This document shows, in pieces, positions 43,296 through 52,521 of a DNA stretch of 64,000 bases. Source of the DNA: VXPQ01 sp965116435 (GTDB taxonomy: Bacteria; Bacteroidota; Rhodothermia; Rhodothermales; VXPQ01). Made by a program: the position numbers and the translations under genes. Under the pieces are notes generated by a model that saw only the letters and a program-made list of their open reading frames with translations, ran no database searches and was not told the DNA's origin. How positions within the stretch are numbered: position 1 is the stretch's first letter; each line of letters opens with the position of its first letter. Location of the stretch: contig OZ220686.1 in the NCBI GenBank assembly GCA_965116435.1, positions 1,798,001-1,862,000 on the forward strand, in the 5' to 3' direction.

Positions 43296-44561
43296 TTATG
43301 TCGCGGGATTCACGGCCTTCGCCGGTTCGATGGCGGCGGCGCGCGCCGCAGGGTACAGCCCCGCCGCTGCGCAAAGCCCGATGGCGGCGGCGCTTACCGT
43401 CAGCAGGTCCGCACGCTCAATAAAGACCGGGTAGGCATCGATCAGGAACGACTCGGCGCCGACCAGCGGAACCAGGCCGAAGTGCTGTTGCAACAGGGCC
43501 AGCCCCAGCCCGATCGCCAGGCCCGCTGCGGTGCCGGTCACGCCGACGAGAACGCCCTCCAGCAAAAAGATGCGGCGGATGTCCCGGCGCGAAACGCCCA
43601 TGGCCCGCAATACGCCCACGTCGCGGCGCTTTTCGATCACAATCATGGTGAGCGACCCGACGATATTGCACGAGGCCACCACGATGATCAGGCCCAGCAC
43701 GAAGGTCGCCGCCCATTTTTCGAGCCGCATGACATCGTAGAGCGATTTGCGTAAGTCATACCAGGTGATCACCTCAAACGATGCGGGGAGGCGGGCCGTC
43801 AGCATATGTTTGACGGCGTCGGCCTGTTCCAGATCGGCAAGCCGGAGCTCGACGCCGGTGACGAAATCGCCCGTGCGAAACAGGCGCTGGGCTTCCTTCG
43901 TGGCGACGAAAACATGGCTTTCGTCATACATATCTTGCATTTCGAAGAGGCCGCGCACCTCGAACGGGGTTGGGGGCGACGCAAGAATCCCTGAAAAATC
44001 GGTCGCCATCTCCTCGATATCCGACGCAGAAAGCAACAGCACCCGGCCCGCCGGCGAATTCGGGGCCGACAGGAACGCCAGCCGGGAGGCCAGCGAAACG
44101 CTCGCCACAAGGCCGGGCGCCCCGTTCCGGCGCGCCAGATCGAAGGCGCCGTCGCTCGTCTGGCCCGGCACGCGGCTCACGGCGGCATAGACCTGCGGCT
44201 CCACGCCCCGGACCACAACCACTTTGTTCACTTCGGCGCCTTGTTCCGGCAACAAGAGGGCTTTTCCTTCCACATAGGGCGAGGCAGATTCGACGCCCGG
44301 CAGCGCAAGCGCCACCGCCGCCAGCGAGTCGGGATTCGCGACCCCGGCGCGCCCGTCGCCCACGATGCGGACATGCGGATCCAGCGAAACCAGCAGGTCC
44401 CGGACGATATAGTAGAATCCGTTCATCACGGAAAGGACCACCACAAGCGACGCGACCCCGAGCGCGACGCCCGCCACGGAGATGCCCGTAATAAACGAAA
44501 TAAGGGAGACCTGCCGGCGACCTGCAAGGTAGCGCCGGGCGATCAGCAAGCGAAAGTCCAC
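43296..44561 (-). CDS. LolC/LolE-type ABC transporter permease
   Basis: 421 residues. The N-terminus DFRLLIARRYLAGRR then SLISFITGISVAGVALGVASLV is the LolC/E signature. A membrane helix lies at about 20-45, a large periplasmic MacB-like domain follows to about 270, and the three FtsX helices are at about 275-300, 325-350 and 375-400. It would extract lipoproteins from the inner membrane with a LolD ATPase, which is not adjacent. It ends 41 bp before comA. Confidence 0.88.
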   Translation of the reverse strand: MDFRLLIARRYLAGRRQVSLISFITGISVAGVALGVASLVVVLSVMNGFYYIVRDLLVSLDPHVRIVGDGRAGVANPDSLAAVALALPGVESASPYVEGKALLLPEQGAEVNKVVVVRGVEPQVYAAVSRVPGQTSDGAFDLARRNGAPGLVASVSLASRLAFLSAPNSPAGRVLLLSASDIEEMATDFSGILASPPTPFEVRGLFEMQDMYDESHVFVATKEAQRLFRTGDFVTGVELRLADLEQADAVKHMLTARLPASFEVITWYDLRKSLYDVMRLEKWAATFVLGLIIVVASCNIVGSLTMIVIEKRRDVGVLRAMGVSRRDIRRIFLLEGVLVGVTGTAAGLAIGLGLALLQQHFGLVPLVGAESFLIDAYPVFIERADLLTVSAAAIGLCAAAGLYPAARAAAIEPAKAVNPAT

Positions 44562-44573
44562 CCGGTTAGCCGG

Positions 44574-45452
44574 TTACAATAGAGGGTGCGGATTGGAGAA
44601 GGCGTCTTCGGGCGCTTCCGCAGGCATATCCACGCGATCCGTAAACAGGACAAACCCGTCGCCGGGCTTCTGCTCCGAAACGACGAGGGCGCCCGAAGGC
44701 GTCTCGAACGTTTTGTGGCGGGCCCAGGCGATGGGTTGAGGCGCATGGTCCGGGGGGTGACGCTCCAGGCGGTACGCCCATTGCCGGATTCGCCCGGTTG
44801 CCTTGTCTGCGTAGATCCAATACTGGTCCCCCGGCGTCAGGCCCACATCTCCAAACGAAAGGTGCAGCACATCTACGTCAGCCGAGGAAGAATCGGGAAG
44901 GTAGCTCCTGCGGACGCCCTCGTCGAACAATTTGACCGGCATGAGCAGCCAATACGTATCGTTGATGAAGCGGCGGTAGGCCTGTTCGAGCAGGTCCGCT
45001 TCCTCCCCGGCCTCCACGCGTTCGCCGAAAAGCCAGACGTTTCCCGCGTCGGGGGCCTGCGTATTGAACAGCGCCACATACAGCGTATCGCCTCCGCCCG
45101 GCATTTCCAATCGGTAATCGCCTGTCATGCGGTCCCACAAATGCCGCCCGTGCACGGTGCGCTCCGGAGGCGCGGCGGACGAGTCGTCGGAAACCGCCGA
45201 AGACCTGGTGGCGAAATCGAATCGCAGGTAGCGCAAATCCGCCCAGGCCGCAGGGCCGCCGTACGCCTCGAACACGTTTATGGCCACGCTGTCGGCGCGG
45301 GTTTCCACGGGAAACAGGGACGGGGACGGGCCTTCCGTGGATGGTCCGCCGCACCCCGTCAGGACGCCGGCCAGCGCCGCCGCGAAAACGAGCGGGACTG
45401 TCGCAAAACAGGGCGGGAAGCAACGGGCGGGCGGTTTCATAATCAATGTCAT
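44574..45452 (-). CDS. Putative lipoprotein of unknown function
   Basis: About 292 residues. The signal peptide ends in the lipobox LAGVLTGC. The core has AVINVFEAYGGPAAWADLRYLRF-like opening, VHGRHLWDRMTGDYRLEMPG, and DQYWIYADKATGRIRQWAYR. This resembles lipoproteins that bind acyl chains with a LolA/LolB-like half barrel, and Bacteroidota DUF6503-type proteins, but I cannot assign it firmly. It lies 12 bp upstream of the LolC/E-type gene on the same strand, which hints at an envelope role. An ATG four codons in (45440) is another start. Confidence 0.7.
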   Translation of the reverse strand: MTLIMKPPARCFPPCFATVPLVFAAALAGVLTGCGGPSTEGPSPSLFPVETRADSVAINVFEAYGGPAAWADLRYLRFDFATRSSAVSDDSSAAPPERTVHGRHLWDRMTGDYRLEMPGGGDTLYVALFNTQAPDAGNVWLFGERVEAGEEADLLEQAYRRFINDTYWLLMPVKLFDEGVRRSYLPDSSSADVDVLHLSFGDVGLTPGDQYWIYADKATGRIRQWAYRLERHPPDHAPQPIAWARHKTFETPSGALVVSEQKPGDGFVLFTDRVDMPAEAPEDAFSNPHPLL

Positions 45453-45516
45453 GGTTGAATCGCATGAACGCGGGAAGCGGCAGCAGCAAGAACGCGCCTA
45501 CGTCACGGACGCGATC

Positions 45517-45718
45517 CCTGCCTCGCTGCCTCTGATCTTCGCGGACGTACTCAGAGCATCCTAAAGGGTCCCCTGATCAAATCCGCTTCGATCAGCACAT
45601 CCTGAAAATAGGAACCCGCAAGACAATTCGCCGGAAAGAATGAGGGCGGCGGTCAGCGCGAACGCCGTGACCGGATTCAGGAGGCACTGATTACGTCCAC
45701 TTCGATCCGTGCATCCTT
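45517..45718. repeat. Cluster of three hairpin-forming repeat units
   Basis: One unit on the reverse strand ends with GATCTTCGCGGACGTACTCA then GAGCATCCT (to 45562). A second is CTGATCAAATCCGCTTCGAT then CAGCACATCCT (45573-45603). A third is AGGCACTGATTACGTCCACT then TCGATCCGTGCATCCTT (45682-45718), abutting the ychF stop codon. They match the ends of 40592-40851. Inverted halves CTGATC...GATCAG could fold as hairpins at the 3' end of ychF. Confidence 0.75.
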
Positions 45719-46812
45719 TACACATTGAACCGGAACAGGATCACGTCGCCGTCCGCCACCACATATTCCTTGCCTTCGGCGCGCATGACGCCGGCGTCCC
45801 GGGCCGCCGCTTCCGAACCGCACCGGATGAAGTCCTCATACCGGATCGTTTCCGCGCGAATGAATCCCCGCTCGAAGTCCGAATGAATACCGCCTGCCGC
45901 CGCAGGCGCACGCGTGCCCTGCCTGACCGTCCAGGCCCGCGTTTCCTTCGGCCCGGTCGTAAAAAACGTAATAAGATTCAGCAAGGCGTACCCGGCCGCC
46001 ACAAAGCGGTCCATGCCCGGCGCTTCCAGTCCCAGTTCCTGAAGCCAGTCCGCCCGCTCCTCGTCCGGCAACGCCGCCAGTTGCGCTTCCATGTCGGCGC
46101 AAACGACCACGCAGGCGAACCCCTCCGAAGCGGCGATCTGGCGCACAACGTCCGCATGCGGCCCCCCGGCGGGCAGGTCGGCCTCCGCCACATTGGCCAC
46201 ATACAGCACCGGCTTCGACGACAAAAGGAAGAGGGACGCGAGGCGGGCTTCCTCCCCGGACGGCACGGGAAACGTACGCGCCGAATTGCCCTCCCCCACA
46301 TGGGCATACACCCGCTCGACGAAGGCCAGCTCTTCCCGCAACGTACGATCCCCGCCCTTGGCCTGCTTCGCCATTTTCTCCATGCGGCGCTCCAGAGATT
46401 CCAGGTCCTTCAGCAATAGTTCCGTGTCTACGGTGGCTATATCGCGGGCCGGGTCCACCGAGCCGGAAACATGCGTCACGTCGGAATCCTCAAAGCAGCG
46501 CGTCACATGCACGATGGCGTCCACTTCCCGAATGTGCGACAGAAACCGGTTGCCAAGCCCCTCGCCTTTCGAAGCGCCTTCGACCAGGCCGGCGATATCC
46601 ACATATTCGACCGTCGTGGGCGTGGCCTTCGCGGAGCCGGAGAGCGCCGCAAGGCGATAAAGCCGTTCGTCGGGCACGGGCGCCATGCCTACGTTCGGCT
46701 CGATCGTGCAGAACGGATAATTTTCTGAACGCGCTCCTGCGCCGCTCAATACATTGAAAAGCGACGATTTGCCCACATTGGGCAAGCCCGCGATGCCGCA
46801 GCGTAAAGCCAT
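45718..46812 (-). CDS. ychF: Redox-regulated ATPase YchF (Obg-like)
   Basis: 364 residues. P-loop GLPNVGKSSLFNVL at 8-21, then DIAGLVEGASKGEGLGN near 66, and the non-canonical nucleotide-specificity region of the YchF family. It ends with the TGS domain containing YEDFIRCGSEAAARDAGVMR near 325. It binds and hydrolyses ATP and associates with ribosomes. It begins 7 bp after the nusB stop. Confidence 0.96.
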   Translation of the reverse strand: MALRCGIAGLPNVGKSSLFNVLSGAGARSENYPFCTIEPNVGMAPVPDERLYRLAALSGSAKATPTTVEYVDIAGLVEGASKGEGLGNRFLSHIREVDAIVHVTRCFEDSDVTHVSGSVDPARDIATVDTELLLKDLESLERRMEKMAKQAKGGDRTLREELAFVERVYAHVGEGNSARTFPVPSGEEARLASLFLLSSKPVLYVANVAEADLPAGGPHADVVRQIAASEGFACVVVCADMEAQLAALPDEERADWLQELGLEAPGMDRFVAAGYALLNLITFFTTGPKETRAWTVRQGTRAPAAAGGIHSDFERGFIRAETIRYEDFIRCGSEAAARDAGVMRAEGKEYVVADGDVILFRFNV

Positions 46813-46819
46813 GCGTTTT

Positions 46820-47371
46820 TTAGCGTTGGGGAGACGGTTTTTTTGACGGCGAACCCGAGGGAGAACTCGAGGGCGAACCTGATGACGAACCCGATGCGCT
46901 GCGCTTCCGCAGGGCGTCCATGCCTATCAACCCGCGGCCCGACTTGGTCAGGAGACGTTGCTGGTGCAAATCGAACAAGGCCGCGTCCAGGATGCCGTTG
47001 ACGAATTTCCCGCTTTCCGCCGTGCTGAATCGCTTGACGATTTCGATGGCCTCGTTGATGGACACTTTCGGAGGGATATCGTCAAAAGCCAGCATTTCGG
47101 CCAGCGCAATGCGCAGGGCAATGCGGTCGATCAGCGCAATGCGGGACAAATCCCAATTCTTCGAGTGGGACCCGATGATCCCGTCAAGGCGAGCGATATG
47201 TCGCTGGACCCACCAGAAAAGGCGTTCGGCAAACGCCATCGTCGTCGCGTCGCTGCCCAATTTGGGCGTAATGATCGTCTCGACAATGTGCTTGGCGTCT
47301 TCCGCGCCTGCCATCTCGCTTGCGTAGAGCGCCTGCATCACACAGGTCCTGGCCTCTCTGCGATTCTTCAT
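46820..47371 (-). CDS. nusB: Transcription antitermination factor NusB
   Basis: 183 residues, longer than the usual 140-160. NRREARTCVMQALYA opens the fold, and DIPPKVSINEAIEIVKRFST and GKFVNGILDA are the signature parts. It binds boxA RNA with NusE in rRNA antitermination. The last 30 residues are a Ser/Gly/Pro/Lys tail (SGSSSGSPSSSPSGSPSKKP), unlike the family norm. It is immediately upstream of ychF. Confidence 0.94.
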   Translation of the reverse strand: MKNRREARTCVMQALYASEMAGAEDAKHIVETIITPKLGSDATTMAFAERLFWWVQRHIARLDGIIGSHSKNWDLSRIALIDRIALRIALAEMLAFDDIPPKVSINEAIEIVKRFSTAESGKFVNGILDAALFDLHQQRLLTKSGRGLIGMDALRKRSASGSSSGSPSSSPSGSPSKKPSPQR

Positions 47372-47511
47372 TATGCTATGTCAAAGACGGTCTCGCGGGT
47401 GGGGCAGCGACGAAACGTTGCCGAAAGAGTAGGCATATTCATAAAGAGGCGGCAGGTTCTTGCTTTTCACAACATTCTCGCCTTTTTAGTGAAGGGGTCT
47501 TCGGACACATC

Positions 47512-50028
47512 CTATCGCCAAGGTACGCGCTGAAGCGTTCTCCCGTCCGTACGAAACCATACGCCGCCCGATTGCGAGGTCAATTCCACTGCGAAGCCGG
47601 CGGCGTTCAAGCGGTCCAGTATTTCCTCGTCAGGGAGTCCGTAGCGGTTTCGCTGCGCCACGCTCACAATGGCGTACGGGTTGCGGACCGCTTCCTGCGA
47701 CCCCGCCGCGCTGTTGAGAAACGCCGGAATGGAACTGGTTTTCGAGCCATGGTGCCCCACCTTCAGAACATGGCTTTGCAGCAATTCCCGGTATCGTTGC
47801 GTAATGCGCAACTCGGCTTCGAGCGGAGCATCGCCCATAAACAAAAAGGAAAAGGCTCCGTAGCGGACAAGCAAGACCACAGAATGGGCGTTTGGGCCCT
47901 CTTCGGGAACCTCCTCGAACGGATACAACACATAGATGCGCACCCCGGGCGACAGCGCCAGCGAATCTCCTGCCTGGACCGTGCGCTGCGGAATATGCAG
48001 GCTATCCAGCACGGCATTGGTTTCTTCGAAAAGCCCTGAGGAGTGTTGGTAGCCCGAACGGAACACGCGACGCACGGGCACGGCGCGCAATACGGAAGGA
48101 ACGCCCCCGATATGATCGCTGTCGGGATGCGTAATGACGATCGCTGCCAATTTGGCTATGCCATGGTGCGCCAACTGGGGCAGGATGAATCGGCTCCCTG
48201 CATCGCTTCCTGTGAACGGAGACCGAGGACCTGCATCAATGAGCACGCCCTCTCCGTTGGGAAGGCGAAGCAACGCCGCATCTCCCTGGCCGACATCAAG
48301 GTAAATGACGTCAAGGCTTGGGCGATAGCGTCCGCGCGCAACCCCCTGCGCCACATCCCCAACAAGAAGAATCAGCACGAGGGCTATGCAACGCCAACGG
48401 ATCCGGGGACGACGCCACGTAGCGAGACAGAGGCCCAGCAGGGAGAGGACAAGGATAGGGAGGGGACGTTCAAGGCTCCACCGCACCACGCTCCACCCCA
48501 TGAAGCGATCCCCAAACATGGATACGTGCAGCAGGGCCGAGGCCAATGCGCTGGACGACGCGCCCAGAATTTCTCCCAAAACAGGCGCAACGCTGCCGAA
48601 AACGACCGCGGCCACTCCGGCGATGAGTGCACCTGTAGTCAGGGGAATGCCCGGAAGGTTCAGCACAAGACCTCCTAAACCAACCTGTCCGAAATGATAA
48701 AGCGTTACAGGCAACGTCCCGATGGTTGCAGACAACGTAACCGTGGTCCCGGAATGCACATAGGCCCCCAAACGCGACGGCGGAACGGGAATCCAGGCCG
48801 TGAGCAAAGGGGTCAGGGTAAGAATGCCCGCCACGGCGGACACGGAAAGTTGAAATCCCGCCTCGAAAAGATGGGTAGGGGCGGCAGCCAGCAGGACGCA
48901 CACGGCGGCACCGAGGCTATTCAGGGATTGGGACGGGCGTTGCAGCGAGACGGCGGCCAGGAACAGCGACGCCATGACCACGGCGCGAACAACCGAGGCG
49001 GAGCATCCCGTAAGCAACATATAGCCGGTAAGCAAAACCACCGTACAGGTCACTCGCAGGATATCTACCGTGCGCCAGCGCAGGCGCAGCCGATACAGAA
49101 GAGGCCCCAACAGGTGATACAAAATCATTCCAACGACCATCACATGCAACCCGGATACGGCCAACAGATGCAGAAGGCCCATGCGGGCGAACCGGTCCCG
49201 GGTATCGCTATCGAGTTGTCTGCGATCCCCCAGAAGCAGGGCATGCAGAATGGCTTGCGTATCGGGATCCGGCAAAAAACGGGTCAAGCGAGCTTGTACG
49301 TACGCACGGGCGGGTTCGAGCAGACATCCTATGCTCTGTCGATCTTGCCCTGTTCGCTCCATGCTGCCTTCCGCGATGTACAGGCGCGCATAGATGCGCT
49401 TGCGAAACAGATACTTTCCATAATCGAATTCGCCGGGATTCCGGGCCTGAGGCAACGCCGTAAGGCGCCCGCGCAGACGAACCCTGTCGCAACGGCCTGG
49501 ACGCCGGTCGGGCGGCGCAGCCGAGCGGCCGGACGCCAGCAAACCAACCGGATAGCGATCTCCGTTGCGGTCCAGTCGAAGCATGAACCGGATCGACCCC
49601 GAATCCCCTGCGGGATCGTCGAGAATGCGCCCTTCCCAGACGGTTTCCTCTCCGTGCGCAAGCGCGTCGAACAACGGATGTGCCTCAGGGAGCGCATAAA
49701 AGGTGGCGTACCGAAGCCCTCCAAAACACATCGTGAGCGTCAGGCCGGCCAGGACCATGAGCAACGGACGCACCGCGGTTGTCTTCCTGTGCAAGCGCGG
49801 CGCGGCGCGCAAAATCGCCGCAACTCCTGCAAGACTCGCCAGCAGACTTCCCCATGCGGCGGGACCAATCTGGCCTTTGTGCGCAAGCAGGATACCCAGT
49901 GCGAGGGCGCCTGCCGCCCAGCAGGCCGGACAGCGCTTGGGCACCGATTTCTCGGGAGTAGACACAAGAATGCAGCGGTTTGGACGGACCCGGAAAAAAC
50001 TGTCCCCCAAAGACACGCGTAATCTCAA
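47512..50028 (-). CDS. comEC: DNA uptake/internalisation protein ComEC/Rec2
   Basis: Up to 838 residues. The N-terminal membrane region and DUF4131 lead into the Competence domain: GLLHLLAVSGLHVMVVGMIL near 285, then many hydrophobic helices to about 560. The C-terminal metallo-beta-lactamase domain follows (IYLDVGQGDAALLRLPNGEG, VITHPDSDHIGG). It forms the inner-membrane channel for single-stranded DNA in transformation. The start is uncertain: 50028 is a TTG, and a GTG at 49965 (STPEKSVPKRCP) is an alternative. It runs leftward away from the origin-like gap. Confidence 0.9.
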   Translation of the reverse strand: MRLRVSLGDSFFRVRPNRCILVSTPEKSVPKRCPACWAAGALALGILLAHKGQIGPAAWGSLLASLAGVAAILRAAPRLHRKTTAVRPLLMVLAGLTLTMCFGGLRYATFYALPEAHPLFDALAHGEETVWEGRILDDPAGDSGSIRFMLRLDRNGDRYPVGLLASGRSAAPPDRRPGRCDRVRLRGRLTALPQARNPGEFDYGKYLFRKRIYARLYIAEGSMERTGQDRQSIGCLLEPARAYVQARLTRFLPDPDTQAILHALLLGDRRQLDSDTRDRFARMGLLHLLAVSGLHVMVVGMILYHLLGPLLYRLRLRWRTVDILRVTCTVVLLTGYMLLTGCSASVVRAVVMASLFLAAVSLQRPSQSLNSLGAAVCVLLAAAPTHLFEAGFQLSVSAVAGILTLTPLLTAWIPVPPSRLGAYVHSGTTVTLSATIGTLPVTLYHFGQVGLGGLVLNLPGIPLTTGALIAGVAAVVFGSVAPVLGEILGASSSALASALLHVSMFGDRFMGWSVVRWSLERPLPILVLSLLGLCLATWRRPRIRWRCIALVLILLVGDVAQGVARGRYRPSLDVIYLDVGQGDAALLRLPNGEGVLIDAGPRSPFTGSDAGSRFILPQLAHHGIAKLAAIVITHPDSDHIGGVPSVLRAVPVRRVFRSGYQHSSGLFEETNAVLDSLHIPQRTVQAGDSLALSPGVRIYVLYPFEEVPEEGPNAHSVVLLVRYGAFSFLFMGDAPLEAELRITQRYRELLQSHVLKVGHHGSKTSSIPAFLNSAAGSQEAVRNPYAIVSVAQRNRYGLPDEEILDRLNAAGFAVELTSQSGGVWFRTDGRTLQRVPWR

Positions 50029-50156
50029 AACATAACGTCCATCCCGAAATTTTGGCCAGATTTCGCGGGGCGCGACAGGTATCTCTCACAGAAAGGCCCC
50101 GTCCGCCGCGTTTGCGGAAATGGCGTCCGGTCATTGCGTTTCCACACATGGGCCGG

Positions 50157-50492
50157 TTATTCCACGTGCTTACTATTACTTGATATTATTTTAATAAAAA
50201 TACGTGGTAGTAGTAGGGGTTGTGGATATGTGGACAAGGGGTTTACTCACAAGTTATCCCCAGATTGTTGAAAACGTTCTCCCACGGCGTTTACCGGTTT
50301 TTCCGGCGATGGGCGTGGACAGGTTTCGCCGCTACAGACATGTTATCCACGCGACTCCTCAACGTATCCACGCGTCGGAGGATGTGCGTAGTCGCCGCGT
50401 AATTTGTGGAAATGGGGTTGTTTATGCACGGCGTCTTTTTCCGGTGCGCCAGATGGGGATAAAAGGGGGAGTAAACCCCCGGTTTTTCCACA
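50157..50492. other. Probable chromosomal replication origin (oriC)
   Basis: This lies in the 476-bp comEC-pgi gap, which has no gene. An AT-rich unwinding stretch at 50170-50202 is flanked by inverted CCACGT (50162) and ACGTGG (50202). Next to it lie TAGTAGTAG (50208-50216), a G cluster, and two abutting boxes, TGTGGATAT (50221-50229) and TGTGGACAA (50229-50237). More boxes are TTATCCCCA (50254), TTATCCACG (50343), GTATCCACG (50364), TGTGGAAAT (50405), TTATGCACG (50422), TGGGGATAA (50454) and TTTTCCACA (50484). Box, G cluster, trios, then AT-rich DNA matches the basal unwinding system described for bacterial origins. Confidence 0.8.
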
Positions 50493-50504
50493 GGCGCTGC
50501 ACCG

Positions 50505-51791
50505 TTATGGTTTGCCGAGCCGCTTGAACATTTCTCTCTTGTATGCCTCGACGCCGGGCTGGTCAAACGGGTTTACGCCAAGCAAGTACCCGGAAACGGA
50601 TACGGCGTGTTCGAAAAAGTATATCGCCTCGCCAAGGCAGGCTGGAGAAATTTCATCCAGCCAGACCGTAAGGTTAGGTACGGCGCCGTCGGTATGGGCT
50701 TGCGCGACGCCTTCCCAGGCAGCCCGGTTGATGGCTTGCAGGGATTCCCCGGTCAGGTAATCGAGTCCGTCCAGGTCTGCTGCGCCGGAGGCAGGCGCGG
50801 CGGGCACGGCCAGCGCATGACCTGTTTGCTCGACCATCAGGAACGTTTCCATCAGGGACCGTTTCCCTTCCTGCACGTATTGCCCGATGGAGTGTAAGTC
50901 CGTAGAATATTGCGCCACGAACGGAAACAATCCTGTCCCGTTTTTGCCTTCGCTTTCTCCAAAAAGTTGTTGCCACCAGCGCCCGAAACCATGCAACGCG
51001 GGTTCGAATACGGAAAGCAGGTCGATGGACAAACCTTGTTGCAACAGCGCGGCCCGAATGGCGGCGTACGTCAACGCGGGATTGTCGTTTGGGGACGACA
51101 GACGGGCCAATGCGTCGGCGGCGCCGGCGAAGAGGGCGCGTATATCAATCCCTGCGGCTGCGATGGGTAGCAATCCCACAGGGGTCAGTACGGAAAAGCG
51201 CCCCCCGACATCTTCCGGAATGACGTATTTTTTATATCCGCGGGTGGCGCGCAAGGTGTTCAGTGCGCCTTTTTTCGGATCGGTCGTGACGATAATGCGT
51301 GCGTTGGCGTCGTCGAAATGTGCTTCCATATATTGTCGAAGGCAACGAAACGCAAGGGCGGGTTCCAGCGTCCGCCCGCTTTTGGAAATGACATTGACGA
51401 ACACAGACTTGCCGTGTATATATTCGAGAAGATCATGCAAGTATGCGCCGCTCATATGTTGCCCGGCAAAAAGGATTTCGGGCGTTTTTGAAGGGGTCCG
51501 AAAGGCGGGCGAAAGGGCTTGTATTACCGCTTCCGCACCGAGATACGATCCGCCGATGCCTACGCAAATCAGGATATCGGCTTCGTTTCGGATGCGCCGG
51601 GCGGTTTCTGCAATGTCTTCCAGCAACGCATAGTCCGGGTGCGTCAGGAGGTCCCGCCATCCCGTAGCGTCGCTTCCCGGGCCGGTTTTTTCGAGGAGGC
51701 GGCGGTGCGCCTCGCGGGCGGCGACCAACTGCCGATCCAGCGCGGCGGGATCGACAAAGGGAGCAATGTGTTTGTAATCAAGGCGAAGCAT
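50505..51791 (-). CDS. pgi: Glucose-6-phosphate isomerase
   Basis: 428 residues, the compact bacterial form. GIGGSYLGAEAVIQAL near 78 and the C-terminal NPFDQPGVEAYK are diagnostic; the catalytic Glu lies in GRWWQQLFGESEGK. It interconverts glucose-6-phosphate and fructose-6-phosphate. The phosphate loop reads SKSGRTLEPALAF where the common form has SKSGTTTEPA, so Arg replaces the second-last Thr position. It is divergent from the Nudix gene, 29 bp apart. Confidence 0.95.
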   Translation of the reverse strand: MLRLDYKHIAPFVDPAALDRQLVAAREAHRRLLEKTGPGSDATGWRDLLTHPDYALLEDIAETARRIRNEADILICVGIGGSYLGAEAVIQALSPAFRTPSKTPEILFAGQHMSGAYLHDLLEYIHGKSVFVNVISKSGRTLEPALAFRCLRQYMEAHFDDANARIIVTTDPKKGALNTLRATRGYKKYVIPEDVGGRFSVLTPVGLLPIAAAGIDIRALFAGAADALARLSSPNDNPALTYAAIRAALLQQGLSIDLLSVFEPALHGFGRWWQQLFGESEGKNGTGLFPFVAQYSTDLHSIGQYVQEGKRSLMETFLMVEQTGHALAVPAAPASGAADLDGLDYLTGESLQAINRAAWEGVAQAHTDGAVPNLTVWLDEISPACLGEAIYFFEHAVSVSGYLLGVNPFDQPGVEAYKREMFKRLGKP

Positions 51792-51820
51792 AAAGCCGTC
51801 TACCTAAAAAGGAGCGAAAC

Positions 51821-52507
51821 ATGGATGAGGTTGTTCAGGGAGACGTCACAAGCCGCCTGGCGTTTTGCTGCGTCGATGCGGCGCGGGCGAAAAAGGCGGC
51901 CCGAGAGGGGCTCCGTCCGCGCAAAGATACTCTCCCGACCTTCGAGCGTTTCGAAGAAGCGCAAGCGGCTTGTTTGGAGCGGCTGATCGTGATAGACGCG
52001 TATGCAAGCGCCGCGGCGGGCTATGACTGGCGAACCTGTGCGCCGCCGGAGGCGCTTTGCAATGTTGCGCCGTATCGTCCGCCTGTTTCCATCGTGGCGG
52101 CGGGGGGCGTCGTTACGCGCCGGCGGGGAGACGGTACGGACGTATTGCTGATTTTTCGGCGAGGCATGTGGGATTTGCCGAAGGGAAAAGGCAAAAAGAA
52201 GGAAACCGTGCGCCAATGCGCGCTCCGCGAGGTACAGGAAGAACTGGGGGTCGAGGACGTACGCCTCGGAGCGCCGCTGGGGGCCACCGTGTATGGCTAC
52301 GATGTATATACGCGCCGGGGAGGGTACGCGCATGCGGTCAAGCGCACGCACTGGTTTCACATGACCACATCCGCCGAACGCTTTGCCCCGCAGATCGAAG
52401 AGGACATTACCGACGTGGCGTGGTTCGCATGGGACGAGGCCGTGCGGCGGACAGGGTTCGACGTGTTTCGTCGGCATATGGCGCGGATCAGGCCCCTGGT
52501 GGAATAG
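51821..52507 (+). CDS. Nudix hydrolase with an N-terminal extension
   Basis: 228 residues; a good AAAGGAG site precedes the ATG. The Nudix box is intact at about 127-149 (GKGKKKETVRQCALREVQEE then LGV), with G-x5-E-x7-REVQEELG. The fold starts near residue 90 (VSIVAAGGVVTRRR). The first 85 residues match nothing I recognise. Substrate class (nucleoside diphosphate-X, perhaps diadenosine polyphosphates or NADH-like) cannot be set from sequence. Confidence 0.88.
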   Translation: MDEVVQGDVTSRLAFCCVDAARAKKAAREGLRPRKDTLPTFERFEEAQAACLERLIVIDAYASAAAGYDWRTCAPPEALCNVAPYRPPVSIVAAGGVVTRRRGDGTDVLLIFRRGMWDLPKGKGKKKETVRQCALREVQEELGVEDVRLGAPLGATVYGYDVYTRRGGYAHAVKRTHWFHMTTSAERFAPQIEEDITDVAWFAWDEAVRRTGFDVFRRHMARIRPLVE

Positions 52508-52521
52508 CATCCGCCATGTCC

